In this document: positions 1 to 20,810 of the stretch, in pieces
How positions within the stretch are numbered: the first letter of the stretch is position 1
How the letters are laid out: every line of letters begins with the position of its first letter
Origin: Trichoplax adhaerens
Lineage: Eukaryota; Placozoa; Uniplacotomia; Trichoplacea; Trichoplacidae
Assembly: GCF_000150275.1 (NCBI RefSeq)
Contig: NW_002060943.1
Span: forward strand, 7,448,066 to 7,512,065
DNA: 64,000 bases
Direction: 5' to 3'
The notes under the pieces: model-generated
Database searches by the model: none
What the model saw: only the letters and a program-made list of their open reading frames with translations
What the model was told of the DNA's origin: nothing
Made by a program: the position numbers and the translations under genes

Positions 1-85
1 AAGCAATTTGATTTCTATTTTCCTTACTTACTAATAGCAATGATTGACATTATTCTAAGCATAATTTTTGATTACAACACATAAG

Positions 86-1792
86 GATAACGATCAACCA
101 GATGATACACATCTACCACCAATTAACAGTGATGGTAGTAAAGAACCACAGGATGAAAAGACAAGAGAGAAAATGCAACATCTTATTTCTGATGCATTGA
201 AATTACTCGGTCCAGATTTTTCTGATACACTAGCAAAGGCATTTGAGGAAAAGATATCCAAAGAACAAAGCCCGCAAAATTCTACCCTGAATCAAAGTGA
301 AATACCAACAGCTACACTAGGTAGTTTAGGACGTGAGCAAGAAGGACCACCACAAATTTCACAGCAGTTCAACAAGCAACAAGAGCCTAAACCGGCTAAT
401 ACATTTCAACCTATCTTTACCAGTGGACCTAGAACCAATGGTCTATCTAATGTGCCTAAATCGAGCATGCCACGCTCTTTCATACGTCCAGAACAAAATC
501 AATTTAATAAAGCCCAAGAGGTTACTGCACCAGTGGTTGGTAATCGTATACGCGCACAACAACAGTTTAATAATCAGCAATATCCACCATTGTATTCCTA
601 CTATCCTCAAAATATGTCCATGCCCAATCAACCGATCTATAATCCTATGTTGGCAACGCATCCAAACATGTTTGGCATGAGGCCGCCATATCGTAAGTCA
701 TCGCCTTCTAAGAGATATCTTTCATTCTAGCCGATTACATATCTGTTATCGTTTATATAGCATACATCAATAAATGGATAATAGCTTTAGCAAAAGTAGA
801 CACGCCGACATCATTTAGAACCAGTCAATTGTAGCATCCATAGTATTATGTTAATCTTATTAAGGATTGAGTGATATCACTTTCAAGTTAGCCTGGCAGT
901 GATCTAATTTTGAACACTACTATTAGTCATTACGGAGAAGAAATGCTCATATGCGTAGATGATCGAGCTTATCGATAAATGACTTGTTTGATTCCTTCAT
1001 TTCATAACCATAGAGCTTAAAATAAATATTCCTACTATTATTAAGAGTTGTAATAAGTTTATAGGAGTGGAAATGTTAATTTTTCATCCTCATCTATTTA
1101 TTATTAGTTATGGGCTACCAGCCTCAACCGCAACCTCAATATACTGCTATACCAATGACTGATAGTGGCGAGCAGATGCACGTAACTCCAGTTGTTCAGC
1201 AACCTGATGGAATGGGTGGAATGACTTGGGCACCAGATTATTCAGCTATGCAGAATAATAATCCACAATTTTTACCGACCGGACAAAGCAATGTCAATGT
1301 AAGCTACCTATTATTACTCGTCTTAATGGAATAATTTCATTTTCAATTAAAGGCATTATCAGCAATAGATTTAGTTGAAATTCATTACTTATAAGTGAAA
1401 TTAAGCAATCAATCCATTTCTAATGAATTTCTATTCTGGTTTAGCCAAATGCATCTTTCCAGGACACACCAACAGCAAATCGTCTACCAACGACAAGCAA
1501 TATAAATCAATCACAACGAACGCCAACATCTTTAGGTGGTCTATCATCACTTGATAGAACAGGACCTCGGGCGCAAAAATTGGCAGTAAGAAGTCCAGCA
1601 GGATTACAAGCTATGGAACCACTATCCAATACAGTTGATAGTTTTGCCAGTGGTGTATCTTCACAAAGCTCTAAACCTTTAATTAGAAGTATTAAAGAAG
1701 AATTACTAAAGTTGTCGACAAGAGGCTCTGTTCTATTAGATAACAAAGATACAAGTTCTACTAATCTTTTAGATAGCAGCCGCAATATATAA
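86..1792 (+). CDS. C-terminal part of an unrecognised Q/N/P-rich protein (5' end outside window)
   Basis: Three exons join in frame: 86-692, 1108-1298 and 1445-1792 (stop TAA at 1790), giving 381 residues of a longer protein. The donors at 692 (C|GTAAGT) and 1298 (AAT|GTAAGC), the acceptors TTATTAG and TGGTTTAG, and all phases agree. The first acceptor, after 85 (ACATAAG), is weak but needed, because an in-frame TAA lies at 62. The product is low complexity. It opens with an acidic stretch, then a predicted helix near residues 30-62 (HLISDALKLLGPDF). A long Gln/Asn/Pro/Met-rich segment follows (GYQPQPQPQY), and the end is Ser/Thr-rich with a short helix (IKEELLKLS). I recognise no folded domain, catalytic motif or family. 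The composition suits an RNA-associated or scaffold protein, but that is only a guess. The neighbour downstream on the same strand is MOB2, over 4 kb away. Confidence 0.75.
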
Positions 1793-2009
1793 ATTAATTT
1801 TCAATTCTCTAAATTATGTATTTATGATACTGATTTTTAAAGTTCATTATTGATGGTCTAATTCACGACAATATGTATACTGTGAGAATCGAAACAACAG
1901 AATATTTTTAGAATAATTTTCTCATCGATTGAGCATCTTTATTATAAGCGACTTTGTATTTTAAGATGCTATACTGAATTGAAAACAGATTTCTGTATAA
2001 AGTAACCTT

Positions 2010-2032
2010 TCTCTCTCTCTCTATATATATAT
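2010..2032. repeat. (CT)n-(TA)n microsatellite
   Basis: A CT run passes directly into a TA run, in the region downstream of the Q-rich gene. A pure TA run follows at 2282-2300. Confidence 0.8.
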
Positions 2033-3842
2033 AGAAAATAAGTTTAAAATGACAGTACTAATTCATTAATTCTGGACCGCCTTAGATTTTTAACGGATAT
2101 CATTTCCTACATGACAACATTGTACAGTTTATATATAATATTTTGTGTAGAATTGAACCATTAATAAGCCAAGAAATAATAATTAATTAATTAATCCTAC
2201 GTGAAAGGTATTACTGTTAGCTATGTTTAAGAATATTGAGATATATACTTTTAGTTGTATTTACTCATTAAAATTGTATTTTATATATATATATATATAA
2301 TGATCACCCTATGCCGTTGAATGGCATAGAACCATCTACGATGGTTATGCTACCGATTTGAAGCATGATACAGTATATACATTTGACAGATATTAATCAA
2401 GTTATGCTTGCAGTCATCTATTGAACTAAGAGTATTGCACTAAAAACTATACTCTAATCATACTTTACAATGTTTCAAATGTAGCACCTAATGTTAACTG
2501 TGTGATTTCTATCGGCTTGTATTGTGAAATTGGTGAGCATTCTTACCTCGGAGTGTATTGACAACGACCACAAACAAGATATAATCATTTTATTTATACA
2601 TTTCTATTGACTGTTTAGCTCGGAAATTTTATAAGAATGACATTGTATTAAAATGGTAAAACTTTTAATTTACTTTGTAAAAGCTGTATCCACAGTCGAT
2701 CTAAGTAGTATATATTTTCCTTTTTTCGGTACGTATAACTCGATTTTACTGAGTTACGAAAAATAAATAAAATCGCTTTGACCCATGAATTTACAGTCTA
2801 GTAATGGCTATGATGCTAGGAATTGTTTTTAACTTTAAACTACTGTACCTGATGAGTGCAAATGTTCTTTTCTAGTTGGAAATTGAGAATAACAACATTA
2901 CTGTACGATAGTAGGCATACAGTTGATGATAGTGCATTTTTATTGATCTTGAATGAATCAACGGTACTCATAATTAAGGTATTCTAAATATGAGTGGTAG
3001 ATCTTTAGAAGTCTGTGAAGCATTTATGATAGACATTCCAAACACTAAGCTAAATATTCTTGTTTGCAAGGTGCATTTTAATGGATGTTGAATGAATCAA
3101 CTGTATTTATATTACTCTAGTAATCAGGCATAGTAATATTGTTATTTTTAATGTAGCCAATCGTCGTAATAGTGCAATGATAGCTTCTGCGAACTGGGAT
3201 TGAGCTCGGTTGCAAAGCTACTCTGTCTGTGATGCCTGTATGCTGACTGTGCTCTGAGTTATATAGCAGAAGAGAAAAAATTTGTCGTTGACCAAAGCAC
3301 GGACTAATAAAAAATAGTCCATAGTCAAGGCAGGAACTACTAAGATTGTCCGGACATGAAGTGTCCTTTCAGTGCCTTTAGCCTTTGACTCAATGACACC
3401 GGCAACTCTCCTTTGAGAGCCTGCAGTTTCTTAGTAGTTCCTTAATTAATTATCATTACTGGTGAAATCAGTGGAAATTCAAGGGAATATAGTCCGATTT
3501 GAAGTTAATCGAGTCTATCGCATCAATATGATTTGATAATGAATTAGTTACTATGGAAATCTGCGTGGACCGGAAACGAAAACAGAGTATAGACTGCTTA
3601 GTGTGACACTCTGATGCCTGTTTTAACTATGTGATCATATACGAGGACTGTCTTTTATATAGAAATTTTTGTCCTTATGTCCCACTCCCATCCTGTCTCA
3701 TGTTTACTAGAATATCCTCTCATCAACCTGTCAAGATAATAAGGTAACATAGTAGTCAGTCAGTAATCGATTGGAGAACTGGCCGATCAAATACAAATAG
3801 TGTTGTACTTTCATAGTTAATATTCTAAGCTATTAATCCAAT

Positions 3843-4475
3843 CATGTAATAAGGAAGTACGGCAGTGTTGTGGCTAGTTGAATAATAACGGATTACTGTA
3901 GACACATTGCTAATGATTTAGAATATAGTCAGACAGTAGGCCTAGTGTATACGCAATGTATAGCGGCAGAAGAGATTTTGGAGGGTACTGTTAACTTTGT
4001 AAGCTTGCATGATAGCAATGTATGAACTGGAGCACGACATAAGACATTTTGCTTTCAATGCTTCAGTATTTTGGGTAAATTCAATGACTCTCACGCTGGC
4101 AATATTGAAGAACTTGTTTATCACTACAGTAGGCCATTTAAAAAGGAATGAGACAGATCTGTGCTATCAACACAATCATATAATAAGGAAGTGCGGCATT
4201 ATTATGACCAGTCGCATAAGAGCGGACTACAGTTAACTGTCGACGCATTGCTGATGATTTGGAATATATTCAGAAGAGATTTGCAGGGGTACTATTAACC
4301 TTCTAAGCTTGCATAATAGCAGCGTATGAACTGGAGTAGGACAAGGCTGCAGTCAAAACATTTTGCTTGCCATAGTTTAGTGTTTTAGGCAAAAATGAAG
4401 GACTTTCACGCTGGCAATATTGAATGACTTGTTCATCACTACAATAGACCATTCAATAATGAGTGCAATAGACCT
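3843..4475. repeat. degenerate direct duplication, unit about 333 bp, two copies
   Basis: The segment starting ATCATGTAATAAGGAAGTAC at 3843 recurs at about 4176 as ATCATATAATAAGGAAGTGC. Later blocks stay in the same order: TTTAGAATATA/TTTGGAATATA, CTTGCATGATAGCA/CTTGCATAATAGCA and TCACGCTGGCAATATTGAA. Substitutions and small indels show an old duplication. Short ORFs across it are not conserved between the copies, so it is probably not coding. Confidence 0.75.
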
Positions 4476-4733
4476 GTGTAAAAGTTTTCACAAAGTTTTG
4501 CTATAACAGTAATAATAGCCTACAGTAGAGTGATTCTCGACTAGTTTGTGAGATGATGGGCAAGTAGGGAGAGAAAAATCCTTATGCTATGTCCATTGTA
4601 TTACGTGAATTGTAGATGTATATATATATATATATAATGATTAGCGGTAGTGGCACCGAGGGGCTTTCCGGGTCTTTCTCCATTTTTTTTTTGAATGGAA
4701 AGAGAAAAGGTTTCCTACAACACAACGACCGCT

Positions 4734-5098
4734 CCTACAAAATGCCGTCCCCAAAACTGCAATAAACGCTCATGAGAAAACTTTTGCCGTAGACCTTTAA
4801 CCACTATTATCCCTTGATATATTTTGATTTGTTGGCATAACTATCAACGCCATTTTATATACACCTTGGAGCTTTTCTTGCTCAACTATTTTGATCCTTG
4901 AGGTAAGGGCCCCCACCTACAAAATGCCGTCCCCAAAACTGCAATAAACACTCATGAGAAAACTTTTGCCGTAGACCTTTAACCACTATTATCCCTTGAT
5001 ATATTTTGATTTGTTGGCATAACTATCAACGCCATTTTATATACACCTTGGAGCTTTTCTTGTTCAACTATTTTGATCCTTGAGCTAAGGGCCCCACC
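4734..5098. repeat. near-identical tandem duplication, unit 182 bp, two copies
   Basis: CCTACAAAATGCCGTCCCC begins at 4734 and again at 4916, and the 182 bp that follow are nearly identical. Both copies end in a run like TTGATCCTTGAG followed by a GGGCCCC block. The high identity means a recent tandem duplication. No coding frame is conserved. It sits in the intergenic region upstream of MOB2. Confidence 0.9.
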
Positions 5099-6040
5099 CT
5101 TCGTTGACAAGACTGATCAACACCTCCTTGGAATAGAGTGACCAGTACAGGAGTTAAACTGTTAGTCTAAGCAGTGTATCGATTGGGAGAATATGTTCTT
5201 GTATGACAGCCCACTGCGGGACTCGCTATGCCTACAGTATACAGTCCTTTTCACTGGTGTACACACCGTACTTGGTACAGTAAGAAGCTTCCGTCCGTCG
5301 GATTTGCTGGCATCAGCAACGAAAGTCCAACGTCGGCCATTCCACTGTTGGGCTGCTTGCTGTGCATTTTTGTTAGTGGATTTATTATTTATTTATAGCT
5401 TTTCTCTCTCTATTACTGCAGTGTTATCCACTTGAATAGCTCATTACAGTTATAACAGTCTTGTTGATGTGCTTCATCATAAGCTGTGAAAGACTGTTTG
5501 TATTCTATTTGCAGTGAGGATTGTACACCTTCATAAGCTTGTCGGAGTTAGTTAGCTAACGTTGGTACGCAAACATCAATCTATTTTCCATAGTTATTCC
5601 TATTGTATTTGGATTGGTCTACGTTAATTGGCCTATCGATCTCTGTGGTCGCTAACTCGTCGTGATAGTTTGGCATCCATTTTTTTTTCCAATTCCTGAT
5701 GACAATCAATTGAGATCCAATAGCATCAATCTAAAGCTGTAGAAAGTTCTTATAGTTTTCTTCTTTCTTCTACCCCTTCCTCCCCCTCCTCCTGGTCTAT
5801 CGGTTGGCGTAGTAGAAGAGTAGAATCATCTTTCAAAACTGTTGTGACTTGGTGGACTCTTGACCGACTTGTTATTAATTACCCAAGTCATATTGGCTAG
5901 CATTTCAAGACATTGGTTTCCACTAGCTACCAGTGTATTTCTATCGGCCAACACTCATCCACTGTCTGAATCAAAATCCTTCAGCGAATAATAAGGTCAA
6001 TAACGGCTGGCAGCGTTAGTATACTTTCTCGATCAAATCA

Positions 6041-9000
6041 ATGGAATGGTTAGGCTTAGGGTAAGTTGAAAACGATTTGAAGCATTCAATGTTGATCACG
6101 GCTTCCAACTTTACCGTCTGTAGTAGAATCGATCGAACAATGTGTGTATAGACTACAAGATTTACTTCTAGTGATGGAGTAGGGCTAAATTTTACTTTAG
6201 AAAGATAGAAATCAATTTAATTTTAATTGAGATATTACCACCATCGAGACAATATTACACCAACAATATACAGTACAAATAATAGTAGAAAACTAGGCTG
6301 TTTACATACTAAAGGATCAGTTAACTAGAGACAGAGAGTTAGCCAATTTTTCCTCCTTTCTTCCTTTGGACTCCATTGACTATCGTCAACATCGGTTTGT
6401 TTTCACCTTCATCGTTCAACATAACGACCATCTAATCGACATCAACATTCTTTTATGTATAGGAAAGGGAAAAAGAAAGCTGTAGTTGAAGAGAAAAAAG
6501 CTTACTTGGATAGTAAATTCCTCCATCATAAGATTGTCGACTTCGATTTTGTTCATGGTGTTAAATTACCACCAGGCGTCGATTTAAACGAATGGCTGGC
6601 AACTCATGGTAAATACCATCCATACTTTCTTGTCAATAGTCGAGTACAACTTAACCTGTCTAAAGTGCACTTATCCAACATCTGCATTTTGCTATAAACT
6701 CTCTTTTCTTCAATTTTATCGGTACTTTCTATACTTTGCCAATAGAACGATTGATTCTCTTTGGCTTGATTGATCTGACTTTTGAACTATGTCATTATTG
6801 TATAATCGCTTAACCTACAGTAAGATACCCTGCAGATATTTTCCTTCTTTTTTTTCCGCTTGATGTCGTCATGGTCATACAGTAGGTGCTGTCGTAATGA
6901 TTGATTGTCTAGATAAAAATATCGACCATTTCTACCGACAAACTATTGCAAAAGTGTATCGTGACATCGACAACGCTAATACTTATTTTGACCATGGATA
7001 GGGCAACATTCAACCGCTACTTTACACCCTAAAAATCTCACATTTTCATCAGTGATACTCGATTAGAAACTATGTCATCATTACGCCTAGATAGGGCTTT
7101 ATACGCTAAATTTTAGTAGGATAGCTTTACTTTGTTGATGGATTAATAGGCGTAGTCGACGTTGCTGAGTTTAAAAAGATCAAGCTGCTATGGAGAAAAA
7201 ATGATAATACTAATCATTCTTTATACTTGTTAATGATGTAATTATAGCTGTCAACTTTTTCAAGAATATTAACTTGATCTTTGGCACTGTCAACGAACAG
7301 TGTACAACCGCTAACTGCCCGATCATGAACGCTGGTGCTACGTAAGTTCAATTAACTCTTGTTAATTTCATGGTGAAATACAATACTAGACTTGTGCGAT
7401 AGGACGAGTAATTTTTGCTGTTATGTTCTATAGCTTATAGCTACAAGAATAAAATTACTGTAGTACCTTTGGTACCTTTAGCGAATGCACTACTCAAAGC
7501 TGCACATATTTTGGGCATTCTTTATCATCAAGCTCATCAGTACTAATTTTTTTTTGTTGTGGGGCTTTTAATCTCATACTTCCCCCGACGATAATTGTAC
7601 GCTAGATATCCATCCTATAGTGTTCTAATAAAAGAGAAAGACTTTTCTTGTACCATTGGTCTTAGGACAAAATGTCAACTATTAAATACCTCGCTTTCAT
7701 TTAGATTGATTTGTATTACATCAAATCCATTCTATTCGTAGATTTGATACCTTTTATTGAACATAGACTCTACTAGTAGAGGAAAAATAATCTACTGGAG
7801 GTGTTAAAGAAACGATTGTTTTCATCTATTACTGTACTTTGTTCTACGCGTATAACTTAACTACTGGTTTCATATTGTTCACCATCTATCCTTATCCGAT
7901 TATCATCAATAAATAATAAGAATGTATTAAATAATATTTACTATTAGTAGACAAATGTGATGACGATAAATGATTACGACATAAAGTTATTGTTTAGTCA
8001 TAATTTCTTCGATATTGGCATTTTTTTTCTTCTAGTCAATACAATTGGTATGATGATAAAAATAAGAAAATTAAATTGTCAGCACCTCAGTACATTGATA
8101 CTGTGATGTCATTTATCGAAAAACAAGTTAATGATGAAGAAATTTTCTCAACTAAATATGGTATGTTCACTACGATTGGATAGATAGCAATATATAAGTT
8201 AATAGCGGAGTATATTGAGAGAATTGTTTGATGTAATCCATTGCTAATATACTTGTTATCGATTGCAATACTTTAATGCTTATAATAGATAAAATTGAGT
8301 GATCAAAAATGATGACGAGAATAAAGTAGGATACTCTTCTATTCCTTTGGCTGTAGTAGACGTCATTATTAAGGTCATCAACTACGATAAAAAAGCGTTT
8401 GAATGCTACAATAATTAACCTTAGGCGAAGATGACCGTTGCCATTGGATTATACAGTCTCATTGAGTGAATGTTTTTACACTAAAATATGTTTGTCGTCA
8501 TTATCGGTAACCGTTGTATAGAAATCTAGTAGAGTATGGAGTAACCTAGATATAGAATCAATTTTGCATTAACATTTCTAAAATAATGTGTATACTGTCG
8601 ATCAGCAATAGCACACAGTACCGTAGCAGAAAACAGACTAATTATAATCATTTATATCATTTCACTGTGTCAATGTCATAAGATATTAAGTAATTACATT
8701 GATTATTACTTCAGCTCGATTAATTTGTATCTTAATATGGCTTATTGCATAGTATATGGAGGAGAAAAATGTTCTAAGTAATGACCTTGATTGAGTATGC
8801 TCGATTGCATAATATTGCTAGAACAATAGTTAGAATACATCAATACAACAATGAATATACCATCAAGCCTTAGACGATAATCTGTCCGAGTGTATAATAT
8901 ATACATCTATGATCATATCGTATTTTGAATAACTTTTCAACGCTGCCGAGCCCCTTGATATAGTACTAATACGTACATTAGTTCATTTTCGGATCTTAAC

Positions 9001-9625
9001 TGTCAACGAAGGTATTATTACTTTCACGATTTATCCTACATACAAATTTTATATCCACGTATATCGACGCACATACAGTACGCAAATTGCGATGGTAAAT
9101 TCCGATACTGTAAACTATAGTACTGTATATTGATACGCGAATAATGTCAACTCGTATTCGTGTTGTCTAGTTATAGGTATCGCTAAGCATCATGATATCA
9201 GACAATCACTGGTTTTAATCTACCATACTAGTAGTTGATAGGGACAAGACATAACACTATTTAAATGAATTGTAATGCATACTGCATTAAACTTATGTTA
9301 TAAATTGAATTAGCCAATGTAAATCTTTATTCTTAATTAAATAGTACTAATTATTTTTTCGCTCCTCCTTTATATACTATTTCTAGGCACAGAATTTCCT
9401 TCTTGCTTTCAAAATATTATTAAGAAAATTTTTAAAATATTATTTCATGTTATCGCACATATCTATCACTCACATTTTCAAACTATAATTGATCTCGAAG
9501 AGAGTACACATCTAAATGCATTACTCTTACATTATGTACTATTTGCTAGAGAGTTTAACTTATTAGATGAAAAGGAGACGAGTCCACTAGATGATTTAAT
9601 ACAAATGCTAAAAGCAACAACTTAA
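6041..9625 (+). CDS. MOB2: MOB2, NDR-kinase co-activator of the MOB family (5 coding exons)
   Basis: Exons 6041-6060, 6463-6608, 7248-7341, 8036-8160 and 9387-9625 join in phase to 207 aa. MOB2 binds NDR1/2 kinases and modulates their activity at the cytoskeleton and in signalling. The tiny first exon encodes MEWLGLG, matching the MDWLMGKSK-type N-terminus of animal MOB2. VDLNEWLA (residues 46-53) is the family signature near the N-terminus. The zinc site is intact: C74 and C79 (CTTANC), H153 and H158 (HIYHSH). LFAREFNLLD and a KYGTEFPS segment separate it from MOB1, which has IG.PFP and VQEFNLID. Length fits the family (about 200-240 aa). The start is chosen because the 20-nt exon ends GG|GTAAGT and rebuilds a Gly codon with exon 2. 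Introns are 402, 639, 694 and 1226 bp. A possible AATAAA lies 42 nt past the stop. BRSK converges from the other side. Confidence 0.95.
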
Positions 9626-9666
9626 TTGCATACCCATGCAACGGATAGTAGAATATAGACTTTGTC

Positions 9667-9672
9667 AATAAA
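9667..9672 (+). other. putative MOB2 polyadenylation signal AATAAA
   Basis: A canonical AATAAA lies 42 nt after the MOB2 stop codon, followed by a T-rich stretch. This spacing would make a very short 3' UTR. The hexamer is common in AT-rich DNA, so this rests on position alone. Confidence 0.45.
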
Positions 9673-10472
9673 AATTTTTTACACTACTGTATAGAAGATT
9701 GCAAAGTTGATATACACAACAGCACGGTTATATTTCTTGCTACTTTTAAAATCGATCACTGTCATTGTTATAGATAGACTCCATTTATTGTTATAGGAAC
9801 TTTACAAAAAATTTTATGTCATATCAGATTGTGTAATAAAAACACAGTCAAATGTCTTACACGTATACATATTTACATTGACGGACGGACTTTTCTTTCT
9901 ATTCAACAAAAAATTAAACACTGTCTAAAATGAGTGAAAGACCAAATAAGCTAAAGATATTGGTTATAAAAGTGAAAGTTGTTGAGTATAATGCAATTTG
10001 TTGTTTTTCTTCTCGGGTAGCAAAAAGTGCATGTGTACGATCTGACGTACTGTTAATTAAGATTCTGATTGCAGTAGAACTTCGAATTCGCTAGCTTAAA
10101 CAAATTAGTATAGTCATATGGTTTCGGCTAAGAACATTTTCACTGCCAAAGGTAATTTAAAAATAGCCAATGAAAAAATTCACTTCACAATTGTAGCATG
10201 TTCTAAATTTCCTAATATTGGCCTATTAAAGAATGCTTGTGCCAAAGTTTATCATTAATTATAGTTAGGGAACGAGGTAGTATACTCTATACATTTTTCA
10301 TGTAATACTCGCATAACCTAGTGACTAATTGAAGTTGTCCGCAAAAGAACATTAAGAAAATCTATCCATTAACTTTATAGATTGTAAGATGCATTCAAAG
10401 CTTAAAATTTTATACGAATAATAACTAAGATGATAAAACACCACATAAATGGATATCACACTAAAGAAATCT
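9673..10472. other. intergenic between convergent MOB2 and BRSK
   Basis: About 800 bp of AT-rich sequence separates the two facing stop codons. It must hold the BRSK 3' UTR and the transcription ends of both genes. No ORF, repeat or RNA gene is visible. Confidence 0.6.
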
Positions 10473-20211
<9,739 letters not shown>

Positions 20212-20489
20212 TTTTTTTTTTTTCCCCTCAATCCTGGAGCTTTCTTCTCAACACCGCGTACTCACAATGAATCAAATAAAGCAACGCTTGGATTGCCAAT
20301 GGAAGGAATGAGACTGGTACTAGTATTGTATCAAGCAAGAATGGATATCAATCCAGTAAGACGATAACGATCCACTGGTCAATTAATGAATGGAAGAATT
20401 GCAATCTTGGCACCTCGATGAGCCTGCGATGGATACTGTAGACGATCTGTAAAATAAAAATAAGACACAACCAAGCTCAACGAGGATAA

Positions 20490-20507
20490 TCTCTCTCTCT
20501 CTCTCTT
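20490..20507. repeat. (TC)n microsatellite
   Basis: An uninterrupted TC run about 280 bp upstream of the BRSK start codon (BRSK reads leftwards). On the BRSK sense strand it is a GA run, a form often seen near animal promoters, but no function is shown. Confidence 0.8.
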
Positions 20508-20627
20508 TACTGATTGACAGAGTGCTATCTAATAACGAGTATTAGATAGTATACAAACAGCTTGTCGCTGATAGGTACAATTTCTACTCGGCCAGTCAAT
20601 CAAACCGAGTGGAGTGCAGCTACAGAC

Positions 20628-20716
20628 TACAGTACAGTACAGTACAGTACGATCATTGGACTGCCAGTACTAAGTACTGTAATCTCCTCGATACGGTATG
20701 GTGCGGTGCGGTGCGG
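20628..20716. repeat. short-unit tandem runs (AGTAC)n and (GGTGC)n
   Basis: AGTAC is repeated four times at 20631-20650, and a GGTGC-type pentamer run sits at 20700-20716. Both lie in the 5' flank of BRSK. Confidence 0.8.
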
Positions 20717-20776
20717 TACGCCATCGATCGATTGCTGTGTCATGCAACCGCTGGCTGACGCTATAGTAATCGACTT

Positions 20777-20810
20777 GTAGAGTGTACAGTACTCGCACTG
20801 TACACTCTAC
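20777..20810. repeat. perfect inverted repeat, 14-bp arms, 6-nt loop
   Basis: GTAGAGTGTACAGT (20777-20790) is followed by the loop ACTCGC and then the exact reverse complement ACTGTACACTCTAC (20797-20810). It lies about 570 bp upstream of the BRSK start codon. It could form a hairpin in RNA from either strand, or a cruciform. The stem is too short for an ordinary pre-miRNA. Confidence 0.9.

Larger units (their letters stand above)
1793..6040. other. intergenic, no gene seen
   Basis: This lies between the Q-rich gene and MOB2. All reading frames are broken within short distances. It holds simple CT/TA repeats (2010-2032, 2282-2300, 4618-4636) and two longer local duplications listed separately. 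A weak similarity links about 2920-2965 with 3068-3110 (shared TTGAATGAATCAAC). The end of this stretch should contain the MOB2 promoter and 5' UTR, but no clear TATA box or initiator stands out. Confidence 0.6.

Noticed and set aside
5193-5435. 80-codon + strand ORF between the Q-rich gene and MOB2
   Set aside because: No motif, no splice context and a composition like the surrounding intergenic DNA.
6455-6697. MOB2 starting at the ATG at 6455 (MYRKGKKK)
   Set aside because: The AG at 6461-6462 is an acceptor joined in phase to a 20-nt exon at 6041 encoding the conserved MEWL start.
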